Positions 17,907-26,113 of a stretch of DNA of 64,000 nucleotides are shown here, piece after piece (position 1 is the stretch's first letter; every line of letters starts with the position of its first letter). The stretch covers positions 2,976,001 to 3,040,000 of the forward strand of contig JBBCHM010000001.1 of the NCBI GenBank assembly GCA_037200045.1. Direction: 5' to 3'. Below the pieces are notes generated by a model. It saw only the letters and a list, made by a program, of their open reading frames with translations, was not told where the DNA came from and made no database searches. The DNA comes from Rhizomicrobium sp. (GTDB taxonomy: Bacteria > Pseudomonadota > Alphaproteobacteria > Micropepsales > Micropepsaceae). Made by a program: the position numbers and the translations under genes.

Positions 17907-17912
17907 TGCGAC

Positions 17913-17943
17913 CGGCCGGAACGGCGTCGCGCCGTTCCGGCCG
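17913..17943. other. Perfect 14-bp intercistronic hairpin
   Basis: CGGCCGGAACGGCG pairs perfectly with its complement around a TCG loop, 7 bp after the stop of the TPR gene and before the next start. There is no T-run, so it may stabilise the upstream mRNA or attenuate readthrough rather than terminate. Confidence 0.55.
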
Positions 17944-17955
17944 CCGGGGACCCGC

Positions 17956-18510
17956 ATGAATCTGGTACTCGGCTTCCTGCCGTTCATCCTGTTCGACGTG
18001 CTGATGCGCCTGTCGGCCGACATGGCGCTGTGGGCGGCGTTCGCCGTCGCCTTCACGCTCGGCATGCGCTCCTTCCTCGATACCCGCGTGCTCAAGACGC
18101 TGGACGCCGGCAACACCGCGCTGTTCGGCACGCTCGCGCTTTACAAGGGCTTCATCCAGCCCGGGCTCGCCGACGGCACCGTGCTCCTCGCCGTCGACGG
18201 CGGGCTGCTCGCGATCATCGTCTTCTCGCTCCTGCTGCACGAACCCTTCACCCTGCAATACGCCCGCGAGCAGGTGGCACAGGAGCAGTGGGGCGCGCCC
18301 GCCTTCCTGCGCGCCAACTACGTCGTCACCGCGGTGTGGATGGCGGCGCTTCTGATCATGACCATCGCCGACGCGGCGGCCCTGCTGGTCCCCGCCGTCA
18401 CGCTGACGGAAGCCGCGGTGGCCGGACTTGTGGCGCTCGCTTTGGCGCTGACGTTCAGCCTCCGATATCCGGCCTATCTGCGCGGCGAAGGCGGCGCGGC
18501 GCCGGAATAG
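17956..18510 (+). CDS. Five-helix integral membrane protein of unknown function
   Basis: 184 residues, almost entirely hydrophobic segments joined by short loops: LVLGFLPFILFDVLM, MALWAAFAVAFTLGM, TALFGTLALYKGF, GLLAIIVFSLLL, VVTAVWMAALLIMTIADAAALL and a final helix. The loop EPFTLQYAREQVAQEQWG is the only strongly polar part. The size and early GFLPFILFD recall the septation-protein A group, but the match is not convincing. It follows the TPR gene after a hairpin and may belong to the same operon. Confidence 0.65.
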   Translation: MNLVLGFLPFILFDVLMRLSADMALWAAFAVAFTLGMRSFLDTRVLKTLDAGNTALFGTLALYKGFIQPGLADGTVLLAVDGGLLAIIVFSLLLHEPFTLQYAREQVAQEQWGAPAFLRANYVVTAVWMAALLIMTIADAAALLVPAVTLTEAAVAGLVALALALTFSLRYPAYLRGEGGAAPE

Positions 18511-18593
18511 CAGGCGGTCGGCGGCCACGCCGTGATTTTGCTCCGCGGCGCGGGCCGGAGTAGGTTCCGCCCCGCCCCCATTCGGAGCCTTCC

Positions 18594-19799
18594 ATGAAAG
18601 ACGCCGTCATCGTCTCGACCGCGCGCACCGGTCTCGCCAAATCCGTCCGCGGCGGCTTCAACCTGACCCATGGTGCCACCATGGGCGGCCACGCGATCAA
18701 GAGCGCCATCGCCAACGCCAAGATCGATCCGGCCGAGGTCGAGGACGTCTATATGGGCTGCGCCCTGCCCGAAGGCGCCACCGGCAACAACATCGCCCGC
18801 GCCAGCGCGATCTGGGCCGGCTGCCCCGTCACCACGGCGGGCGTCACGATCAACCGCTTCTGCTCCTCGGGCCTGAACGCCATCGCCATGGCCAGCCAGC
18901 AGATCATGACCGAGGGCACCACGGTCGCCATCGGCTCGGGCGTCGAATCCATTTCCCTGGTGCAGATGGGCGGCATGAACCTGAACCACTTCACCGAAGA
19001 GCATCTGATGGCGGTGAAGCCGGCGCTGTGGATGGCGATGATCGAGACCGCCGAGATCGTCGCCGAGCGCTACAAGATCAGCCGCGACCGCCAGGACGAA
19101 TACTCGCTGGAAAGCCAGCGCCGCACCGCCGCCGCCCAGCAGGCCGGCAAGTTCAAGGACGAGATCGTCCCCCTGAAGACCAAGATGAAGAAGGTCGACC
19201 GGGCGACCGGCACCGAAACCATCGTCGACGTCACGGTGGACCATGACGAGGGCAACCGGCCCGACACCACCCTCGAAGGCCTGAAAGCGCTCAAGCCGGT
19301 GTTCAGCGGCGGCCAGCAGGTCGCCCAGGGCAAGTACATCACCGCCGGCAATGCCTCGCAGTTCGCCGACGGCGCCGCCGCCGTGGTCGTGATGGACGGC
19401 GCCGAAGCGTCCAGGCGCGGCATCGCGCCGCTAGGTATTTTCCGGGGGTTCGCGGTCGCCGGCTGCGAGCCGGACGAGATGGGCGTCGGCCCGGTCTATG
19501 CCGTGCCGCGCCTGCTCAAGCGCCACGGCCTGACGGTCGCCGATATCGATCTGTGGGAGCTCAACGAGGCGTTCGCCAGCCAGACCGTCTACTGCATGGA
19601 CGTGCTCGGCATTCCGCACGACAAATGCAATGTCGATGGCGGCGCGATCTCCATCGGCCATCCCTATGGCATGTCGGGCGCGCGCATGACGGGGCATCTT
19701 CTGCTCGAAGGGCGCCGCCGCAAGGCCAAGCTCGGCGTCGTCACCATGTGCATCGGCGGCGGCATGGGCGCGGCCGGCCTGTTCGAGATCCTGCCCTAG
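18594..19799 (+). CDS. Acetyl-CoA acyltransferase (thiolase)
   Basis: 401 residues. The nucleophile Cys90 is in [37 protein letters not shown] (catalytic His) and [13 protein letters not shown] (second catalytic Cys) are all intact. The enzyme either condenses or cleaves 3-ketoacyl-CoA. The absence of adjacent fadB/fadA-type genes does not let one tell the biosynthetic and degradative kinds apart. The stop is followed 2 bp later by the CAP lipoprotein gene, so they share a transcript. Confidence 0.9.
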   Translation: MKDAVIVSTARTGLAKSVRGGFNLTHGATMGGHAIKSAIANAKIDPAEVEDVYMGCALPEGATGNNIARASAIWAGCPVTTAGVTINRFCSSGLNAIAMASQQIMTEGTTVAIGSGVESISLVQMGGMNLNHFTEEHLMAVKPALWMAMIETAEIVAERYKISRDRQDEYSLESQRRTAAAQQAGKFKDEIVPLKTKMKKVDRATGTETIVDVTVDHDEGNRPDTTLEGLKALKPVFSGGQQVAQGKYITAGNASQFADGAAAVVVMDGAEASRRGIAPLGIFRGFAVAGCEPDEMGVGPVYAVPRLLKRHGLTVADIDLWELNEAFASQTVYCMDVLGIPHDKCNVDGGAISIGHPYGMSGARMTGHLLLEGRRRKAKLGVVTMCIGGGMGAAGLFEILP

Positions 19800-19801
19800 G
19801 C

Positions 19802-20461
19802 ATGCGCGCGCTCGTTTCCGCGTTCGCGTTCCTGCTGCTGGCGGGCTGTTCGACCATCGAAGCGGTCGTGGCGCCACCGCCGCCGCCCGATCCCAAGACG
19901 CTGATGCCGGCGCTGGAGGAGCGCATCGCCGTGCTCGTCGCCGACGAGCGCTCGCGCATCGATCCCAAGGCGCGGTCGCTGATGATTGATCCGGAATTGT
20001 CGGACATCGCGCGCAAGCGCGCCGCCGACATGGCGGCGAAGAATTACTTCGCGCACACCGCGCCCAATGGCGACACCTCCGCCAGCCTGCTGATGGCGGA
20101 AGACGCGCGTTTCCAGGGACTTCTCGGCGAGAACATGGCGGCGCAGCATTACACGCCGGCGGCCGCGATCGACGTCAACGACCTGGCGCGCCGCTTCGTC
20201 GCGAGCTGGCTCGCGAGCGCGCCGCACAAGGAGAACCTGTCCTTCGCCGACTACAATCGCACCGGCGTCGGCGCCGCGGTGAACGGCGACACGATCTATG
20301 TGACGCAGCTCTTCTCGACCGATCTGGGGCTCGGCCCGCATGACGACGCCGCGCCGCCGGCCGTCGTCACGCCGCTGCCGAGCGCCAAGGACAGCAAGGC
20401 CGCCGCGCCGCTTCCCCTGCCGCCGGAGGCCGCCTTGCGCGGCAGCGAGGGCGGCCGTTGA
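19802..20461 (+). CDS. CAP/SCP-domain lipoprotein
   Basis: 219 residues with a lipoprotein signal (LLLAGCSTIE, lipidated Cys near residue 17) and a CAP superfamily domain: KARSLMIDPELSDIARKRAADMAAKNYFAHTAPNGDT near 60, LGENMAA near 105, SWLASAPHKENLSFADYNRTGVG near 140. The C-terminal 40 residues are proline/alanine-rich. CAP lipoproteins are envelope-located; their activity in bacteria is mostly undefined. The stop codon overlaps the start of the next gene (TGATG). Confidence 0.8.
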   Translation: MRALVSAFAFLLLAGCSTIEAVVAPPPPPDPKTLMPALEERIAVLVADERSRIDPKARSLMIDPELSDIARKRAADMAAKNYFAHTAPNGDTSASLLMAEDARFQGLLGENMAAQHYTPAAAIDVNDLARRFVASWLASAPHKENLSFADYNRTGVGAAVNGDTIYVTQLFSTDLGLGPHDDAAPPAVVTPLPSAKDSKAAAPLPLPPEAALRGSEGGR

Positions 20462-20811
20462 TGGCGCCGCGCACCAACCGCCCGATCGAAACCTATTCCG
20501 ATTTCTGGCCCTATTATCTTCACGAACACGCCAGGCCCGCGACCCGCGCCCTGCATTTCCTCGGCACCGGCCTCGCGCTGGCATGCCTCCTGGCGGCGCT
20601 CGCGACGGGCCGGCCCTGGCTCGGTCTGGTCGCGCTCATCGCCGGTTACGGCCCCGCCTGGATCGCCCATTTCTTCGTGGAGAAGAACCGCCCCGCGACC
20701 TTCACCTACCCCCTGTGGTCGCTGGTCTCGGATTTCCGCATGGCCTGGCTCTGGGCCACCGGCCATCTCGCGGACGAACTCTACCGGGCCGGGTCGCTAA
20801 CAAGAAATTAA
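20461..20811 (+). CDS. Mpo1/DUF962-family membrane protein
   Basis: 116 residues with the family pattern TYSDFWPYYLHEHARPATRALHFLGTG near the start, GYGPAWIAHFFVEKNRPATF in the middle and WSLVSDFRMAWLWATG at the end, and two to three membrane helices. The histidines in the HEH and AHFFVEKN motifs match the metal-binding dioxygenase Mpo1 of yeast, which acts in phytosphingosine alpha-oxidation. A lipid-oxidation role here is by homology only. It is translationally coupled to the CAP gene. Confidence 0.8.
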   Translation: MAPRTNRPIETYSDFWPYYLHEHARPATRALHFLGTGLALACLLAALATGRPWLGLVALIAGYGPAWIAHFFVEKNRPATFTYPLWSLVSDFRMAWLWATGHLADELYRAGSLTRN

Positions 20812-21034
20812 GTAATTGATTTTATTGCAATATCGCAGTTATGTTCCCCGTTTGATCACTTTCCAGATCTCTAGTCTCTTCAATGGGGTAGCTCTGGCTA
20901 CAAAGATCGCCCAACGAGTAACTTTTTAACGTCGTTGCGATTATTTCGCATAGCTGTTGTTTCGGATATTGCGTTTACTACGCAAGGGTACCATATGAGG
21001 GCGTAGCGCGAACTTGGGCTTATGGGAGAGTTCG

Positions 21035-21493
21035 ATGGATGAAATGAACGGATTGACCGAAAGAGAAGACGCAGTGGTTCCGAGCAAGGAGGATGTAGCA
21101 CTAGCGACGGAATCGAGCCGCATTCTATCTGCAATGGATGGCGAAGGTGAACTTCGTGTCCGGCTGGAGGGGGATGTTGAACTGCGCCTGCCATCGGCTG
21201 TTAGGACTTTGCTTATGCATCTTCTAACGGAGATGTCGCGCGGTAATGCCGTAACGATAATTCCCATCCATGCGGAGCTGACAACTCAAGAGGCGGCGGA
21301 TTTCTTAAATGTTTCCAGGCCGCATGTTGTCAAATTGTTGGATCGTGGTGACATCGCTCACCACAAGGCCGGCAGTCATCGCAGGGTTCGATTTAGCGAC
21401 TTGCAGAAGTACAAAGCTTCTCAAGAAAAGAAGCGAGACGCAGCACTCGACGAGTTGGTGTCTCAAGCCCAGGGTCTAAAGATGGGCTACTAA
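21035..21493 (+). CDS. Excisionase-type helix-turn-helix antitoxin
   Basis: 152 residues. A MerR/Xis-like DNA-binding domain occupies the second half: ELTTQEAADFLNVSRPHVVKLLDRGDIAHHKAGSHRR followed by VRFSDLQKYK. The N-terminal half probably carries dimer and toxin contacts. The ATG at 21035 was chosen for the GGGAGAG site 4 bp upstream. It is followed 4 bp later by a PIN-domain toxin gene. The pair is distinctly less GC-rich than its neighbours and is preceded by 220 bp of AT-rich spacer, consistent with horizontal acquisition. Confidence 0.8.
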   Translation: MDEMNGLTEREDAVVPSKEDVALATESSRILSAMDGEGELRVRLEGDVELRLPSAVRTLLMHLLTEMSRGNAVTIIPIHAELTTQEAADFLNVSRPHVVKLLDRGDIAHHKAGSHRRVRFSDLQKYKASQEKKRDAALDELVSQAQGLKMGY

Positions 21494-21497
21494 CAGA

Positions 21498-21938
21498 GTG
21501 TCAAAATACACTGCCGTCTATGATGCCTGTGTATTGTATCCCGCGCCGTTGCGAGATCTGCTCATGCAGCTCGCAGCGGCGCGGCTTTTCCGCGTGAAAT
21601 GGACCACAAAAATTCACGAGGAGTGGACTCGGAATCTCTTGGCCAATCGAGAGGACCTCAAACAGGCGGACCTGGATCGCACGGTCGAACTGATGAATAC
21701 CGCGCTCCCCGACGCCCTCATTGAAGGATATGAGAGCCTGGTCGAGGGCATTGTTCTTCCCGACAAAAACGATCGTCACGTAGTTGCCGCCGCTATCTTC
21801 GGTCGTGCAGACGCAATTGTGACAACCAACCTCAAAGATTTTCCCGCCGACGTGCTGGCGAAATACAACCTGGAAGCGCTGCATCCTGACGACTTTATCA
21901 GTCTCCAGATCACTCTCGACCAAGCGGCCGTTCTCTAG
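21498..21938 (+). CDS. PIN-domain toxin (VapC50-like), truncated by an in-frame amber codon
   Basis: 146 residues from a GTG start. PIN ribonuclease residues are visible: Asp in VYDACVLYP near 9, the acidic helix region and DKNDRHVVAAAI near 95. The stop is a TAG at 21936. Translation continues open in the same frame to a TGA at 22065-22067, adding 43 residues that look like the family C-terminus (RLKNPPKTADEYLDTLL, LPKTVGALARFKTFF). The intact protein would be 189 residues. The truncation may inactivate the toxin or make it need amber readthrough. Confidence 0.75.
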   Translation: MSKYTAVYDACVLYPAPLRDLLMQLAAARLFRVKWTTKIHEEWTRNLLANREDLKQADLDRTVELMNTALPDALIEGYESLVEGIVLPDKNDRHVVAAAIFGRADAIVTTNLKDFPADVLAKYNLEALHPDDFISLQITLDQAAVL

Positions 21939-22067
21939 GCGGTTCGGACGCATAGAGCCCGCCTCAAGAATCCACCCAAGACTGCGGACGAATACCTGGA
22001 CACCTTGCTAGCTCAGTCGCTGCCAAAAACGGTTGGCGCGCTAGCGCGATTCAAAACCTTCTTTTGA
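21939..22067 (+). pseudogene. Detached C-terminal segment of the PIN toxin
   Basis: An in-frame continuation of the PIN gene after its TAG codon, ending at the TGA at 22065-22067. It encodes a basic, proline-containing tail expected for VapC50-type toxins. No start codon or RBS would allow separate translation, so it is read as the lost end of the toxin gene. Confidence 0.65.
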
Positions 22068-22362
22068 GAAGATCATTCGCACGACGAGATCGACGACCGC
22101 ATTACGCTGCACCTGGTCAAAAATGCACGGCGAGCGGTGAAGTGCTTCCGACTCCAACGCGTCTCGCAAAAACTCCAACCGACCCAATCAGATCAACTAC
22201 TTAGTTGGCGGACGTTTAACCCGACATTAACGCTGATGGCGGAATGTCCGCTTTGCATCGGTCCATCGGAGTGACCGCTGCAAAACGGGTGATGAACCAT
22301 TCTTTACACTACATCTTGACACCGGTACTTATCGTAGCGGGTGCAGTGCTAAGTGAGTCGAA
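22068..22362. other. Intergenic region with no gene seen
   Basis: About 295 bp of mixed composition between the toxin remnant and the PodJ-like gene. It likely includes the promoter of the latter. No repeat of the two dispersed families is present and no hairpin is obvious. Confidence 0.5.
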
Positions 22363-24936
22363 ATGCGGCCTGACATTCCCTGGAACGTGGCGGGTATTCC
22401 GTCCGAGGCCCGCGAAGCAGCGAGAGCCGCAGCGCGTCGGGAAGGCCTGTCCGTCGGCGAATGGATGACCCGGAGAATCCTCCGCAGCTTTTCCGACACA
22501 CCGGACGACATGACCCCAGCCCGCGAACAATGGCCTTCCAACAGCGGCAGCTACGCCGCCGCGGCGAACAAGGACGGCTATGCCGCCGCGCCGGAGCAGC
22601 GCGCCACCGCGCAGCGCCGCGACACCGCCGACATGCTGGCCCGCGTCGCGCGCAGCGAGACCGAAAGCAACGACGTCTATCGCCGCATCGAGGAGCAGCT
22701 GCGCAGCGTCGCGCGCCGCCTGGAATCGGCCGAGCGCAACCAGACCGAAAACAACCGCGCCATGAGCAAGGCCGCGGCCGAGATCAACATCGCCGCGCGC
22801 GAGCAGGCGGTCGCCTTCGACCAGCTCGGCGGCAATGTGCTGGGCCTCGCCGACCGGCTCGAACGGGTCGAGCGCACCAGCGCCAATGACGGCACCCGCG
22901 ACGCGATCAAGGGCCTGCATCAGGGCCTGTCGCGCCTCGCCGACCAGATCGCCGCGACCGCGAACCAGTCCGCCACCCAGATCGGCGCGCTCGCGACCAA
23001 TCTCGAATCGCTCGCCGGCCGCCTCGCCCAGGCGCGCCAGGAGAGCGAGCAGGCGACCAGCGGCATCGACCAGCGCGTCGGCCAGATCGACCACAAGGTG
23101 GCGCAGATCGACCAGCGCCTCGGCCATGTCTCGGCGATCGACGAGCGGCTGCGCGCCGTCGAACGCGCCGCCCAGGCGAGCAACGACGTCCTCACGCATA
23201 CCGTGCAGAGCATCGAGGCGCGCAAGGACGAGGAAGCCTCCGCCCTGCGCCGCGACACCGAAACCGCCAGCGCCATCGCGCGGCTCGAAGACAATGTCTC
23301 GCGCCTGGAAGCGCGCGGGCCCGATCCCGCGATCGACCGCCGCCTGTCGAGCATCGAGCGCAGCCTGGCCGACATCGTCAGCCGGTTCGACGCGCCGCAG
23401 CCCAACGACGCGCTCGAGGACAATCTCAAGCGTCTCGCCCAGCGCATCGACGCCACCGAGGCGCGCCAGCGCGACCAGGTCGCCGAACTGCGCGCCGCGA
23501 TCGACAAGCCCAATCCCTTCGCCCCGGCCGAGCCGGCGCATCCCTTCGTCGCCAGTCCGGCGCCGCAGCCCGCCTTCGCCCCGCCGCCGGCTTTCGCGCC
23601 GCAGCAGACCTTCGAGGCGCCGCCCTTCGCCGAAGCCGCCCATCCCTTCCCGGCGGGCGCTGATCCCTTCGCCCAACATCCCTACGAGGCCACCGCCACC
23701 GCGTTCGGCGCGACCGACGCGACCTTCGGCGGCGCCGCCGCGTTCGGCGCCGATCCTTTCGCCGCCGCGCCGCCTCCTCCCGTCGTGGAGGAGCCGGGCA
23801 ATTATCTCTCCGCCGCGCGCCGTTCCGCCCGCGCCGCCGCCGCCCAGGCCGAGGCCGAGCGCGGCAGCCGCATGAGCGGCTTCTCCTGGGGCGCCGCCGC
23901 CGCGACGCCCGCACCGGCCAAGCCCGGCTCGTCGCGCAAGACCTTCGTGTGGATCGCGCTCATCGTGCTGATGGCGGTGATCGCCATCGCCGCCGGCGCG
24001 GTGCTGAGCCAGAAACTGTCGTCGAATTCGACGCACAGCGTCAGCATGCTGTTCCCCAAATCCGACAGCCCGGCGCCGATCCGCGTTGCGGCCGACACTA
24101 CGCCCCAGGTCGATGCCGGCGAAGCCGCGACCAGCCCCGTGACCGTCAAGCCGCTCGCGGCGCCGCAGACGGTCAAGCCGGCGCGAGTCCATGCCGTCCC
24201 GGCCCCGACGGCGTCCGCGACGACCGTTCCGGCGCCCGCCGCCACCGTGCCGGCGACAACCGCCACGACACCGCCCGCCACCGCACCCAAGCCGGTCCAG
24301 GCCGCCGCGCTGACGCCGCTCGACCGGCTGACCGCGCAGGCCAATGCCGGCAACGCCCGGGCGGAGCTGATCGTCGGCCTCAAATATCTCGACGGCGACG
24401 GCATCCCGGTCAGCGAACCCGACGCCGCAAAATGGCTGGAGCGCGCCGCCGAGCAGGGCATGCCGGTGGCGCAATATCGTTTGGGCACGATGTATGAGCG
24501 CGGCCGCGGCGTGAAGGCCGATCCGGCGCGCGCCGTGCATTGGTATTCGCTCGCGGCGCAGGCCGGCAACCGCAAAGCGATGCACAATCTCGCCGTCGCT
24601 TATTCCTCGGGCGCGGGCACGACGAAGAATCTCGCGGAAGCCGCGCGCTGGTTCTCCAAGGCGGCGGCGCTCGGCCTCGCCGATTCGCAGTTCAACCTCG
24701 CGGTGCTCTACGAGCGCGGCATGGGCGTGCCGCAGAGCCTGATCGACGCCTACAAATGGTACGCCATCGCGGCGGCGAGCGGCGACACCGAGTCCCGGTC
24801 GCGCATCGACGCGCTGGGTTCGCAGCTCTCGCCCGACGACAAGGCGGCGGCGCAGAAGGCCGCCGAGGCCTTCCGCCCGCAGACCCCCGACCCCAAGGCC
24901 AACGTCGCGCCGCAGATGAGCGACGTCGCGGGCTGA
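22363..24936 (+). CDS. PodJ-like polar localisation protein with coiled coil and Sel1 repeats
   Basis: 857 residues. The N-terminus PWNVAGIPSEAREAARAAARREGLSVGEW matches the start of PodJ-type proteins. A long coiled-coil region follows (about 90-390, rich in heptads such as RRIEEQLRSVARRLESAE), then a proline/phenylalanine-rich disordered stretch (about 390-520). A single transmembrane helix follows (VWIALIVLMAVIAIAAGAVL, about 530) and then a periplasmic Pro/Thr-rich linker. The end has about four Sel1-like repeats (AQYRLGTMYERGRGVKADPARAVHWY). In Caulobacter, PodJ organises the flagellar pole; a related polarity role is expected. Confidence 0.8.
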   Translation: MRPDIPWNVAGIPSEAREAARAAARREGLSVGEWMTRRILRSFSDTPDDMTPAREQWPSNSGSYAAAANKDGYAAAPEQRATAQRRDTADMLARVARSETESNDVYRRIEEQLRSVARRLESAERNQTENNRAMSKAAAEINIAAREQAVAFDQLGGNVLGLADRLERVERTSANDGTRDAIKGLHQGLSRLADQIAATANQSATQIGALATNLESLAGRLAQARQESEQATSGIDQRVGQIDHKVAQIDQRLGHVSAIDERLRAVERAAQASNDVLTHTVQSIEARKDEEASALRRDTETASAIARLEDNVSRLEARGPDPAIDRRLSSIERSLADIVSRFDAPQPNDALEDNLKRLAQRIDATEARQRDQVAELRAAIDKPNPFAPAEPAHPFVASPAPQPAFAPPPAFAPQQTFEAPPFAEAAHPFPAGADPFAQHPYEATATAFGATDATFGGAAAFGADPFAAAPPPPVVEEPGNYLSAARRSARAAAAQAEAERGSRMSGFSWGAAAATPAPAKPGSSRKTFVWIALIVLMAVIAIAAGAVLSQKLSSNSTHSVSMLFPKSDSPAPIRVAADTTPQVDAGEAATSPVTVKPLAAPQTVKPARVHAVPAPTASATTVPAPAATVPATTATTPPATAPKPVQAAALTPLDRLTAQANAGNARAELIVGLKYLDGDGIPVSEPDAAKWLERAAEQGMPVAQYRLGTMYERGRGVKADPARAVHWYSLAAQAGNRKAMHNLAVAYSSGAGTTKNLAEAARWFSKAAALGLADSQFNLAVLYERGMGVPQSLIDAYKWYAIAAASGDTESRSRIDALGSQLSPDDKAAAQKAAEAFRPQTPDPKANVAPQMSDVAG

Positions 24937-24942
24937 AAAACG

Positions 24943-24979
24943 GTGTCATGGCCCGCGAATGCGGGCCACCCAGGTGACA
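24943..24979. repeat. Solo type-A hairpin of the REPIN family
   Basis: A single GGCCCGC-GAAT-GCGGGCC hairpin followed by CACCCAGGTGACAC, starting 7 bp after the PodJ-like stop. The expected opposite arm is absent. The CGCGGAG inverted repeat begins 38 bp further on. Confidence 0.75.
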
Positions 24980-25016
24980 CGAGATCGGGCCTCGAATCGC
25001 GAAGCACAGATTCGAC

Positions 25017-25082
25017 TCACGCGGAGCCGCGGAGAACGCGGAGGTTCGTGAAGACCTCCGCGTTCTCCGCGCCTCCGCGTGA
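25017..25082. repeat. Near-perfect inverted repeat with CGCGGAG triplet arms (gene-less copy)
   Basis: Two 29-bp arms (25017-25045 and 25054-25082) differ at one position and are separated by only 8 bp. Each arm holds three CGCGGAG heptamers. The right end reads CGTGAATC as in the other copies. It looks like a minimal, gene-less version of the element that holds the GxxExxY gene at 29.1-29.5 kb. Confidence 0.75.
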
Positions 25083-25104
25083 ATCATTTTGCGCTTCGCG
25101 CGCT

Positions 25105-25989
25105 CTATCCCGTTATCCGCCCCATCCGCGCGATCTCGTCCTGCACCACGTCGGGCCGCTCCATCGGCAGGAAATGCGTCGTCCCCGGCACTTTTATCGT
25201 CCGCGCGTCGCCATGCAGCCGCGCCACGAGCCGCACCTCGCGCTCGCGCGCCGTGCCGTCGCCCGCATAAAGCAGCGTCAGCGGGCAGCGCACCTGCCGC
25301 GCCAGCCGCGCGATGCCCGGCGGCGCATGCTGGAACACCGACGACTCCCACGCCGGCTCGCAGGCCAGCCGCATCTCCGTCCCGTTGCCGGTCGGCAGAA
25401 GCCCGCCGCGCAGATAATCGGCGATCGTCTCGTCCGGCCAGGTCTTGAACGCGCCCCGGCCGCGATAGGCCGCCAGCGCGGCCTCGAACGACGGAAAGAT
25501 CGCGCGCCGTTTCGCCGCCAGCGCCGCGAGGTTCGTGTTGCCCGGCGGGGTTCGCCCCAAGAGGCGCATCACGTAAGCGATCTGGCGGCTGAAGCGCGGC
25601 ACCAGCACCGGCTCCACCAGGACAAGACCGCGCACCAGCTCGGGCCGCGCCGCCGCGACCATCAGGCTGGTGATCGCGCCCATCGAATGCCCGGCGAGGA
25701 TCGCCGGCCCGGCCGCGAGCCCATCGAGGATCGCCGCCAGATCCTTCCCGAAGGTGAACCAGTCGGCGAGCGGCCCCGGCACGGCGGGCAGCGTCGTGAA
25801 TCCATGGCCGCGCAGATCGGCGGCGGCGACACGAAAGCGGCCCTGCAGCGGCGTCAACAAGCCGCGATAGGTCTGCGCATCGAACCCCGTCGCATGCGCG
25901 AAGTGCAGCAGCGGCGCCTCGCCCGCTCCTTCCAGATACGACACCTCGCCATCGGCGAGCGCCATTTTCTTGCGCACGAAATCGGGCAT
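25105..25989 (-). CDS. Alpha/beta-fold hydrolase
   Basis: 294 residues with the nucleophile elbow GHSMGAI near residue 103. The early loop FAHATGFDAQTYRGLL supplies the oxyanion region, DLRGHGFT follows, and the catalytic His is in PGTTHFLPMERPD near the C-terminus. The acid is likely the Asp in YAGDGTARE. The family includes esterases and epoxide or lactone hydrolases; the substrate is not evident. It is divergent from an acyl-CoA ligase gene across a 124-bp spacer. Confidence 0.8.
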   Translation of the reverse strand: MPDFVRKKMALADGEVSYLEGAGEAPLLHFAHATGFDAQTYRGLLTPLQGRFRVAAADLRGHGFTTLPAVPGPLADWFTFGKDLAAILDGLAAGPAILAGHSMGAITSLMVAAARPELVRGLVLVEPVLVPRFSRQIAYVMRLLGRTPPGNTNLAALAAKRRAIFPSFEAALAAYRGRGAFKTWPDETIADYLRGGLLPTGNGTEMRLACEPAWESSVFQHAPPGIARLARQVRCPLTLLYAGDGTAREREVRLVARLHGDARTIKVPGTTHFLPMERPDVVQDEIARMGRITG

Positions 25990-26113
25990 GCCCCGATGTG
26001 GCGGGCGAAGCGGCGCCTGTCAACCTGACGGCCGCGTCAGTGTCCTTTACGCGCCCGCCCTTCGCGCCCTACAAATTTCGCCAACGATATTCAGAAAATA
26101 CCGGGAAACGCGC

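Noticed and set aside
24943-25007. Peptides such as WPANAGHPGDT read from the repeats
   Set aside because: They come from REPIN sequence in several frames at several loci. They have no RBS or conservation as proteins.
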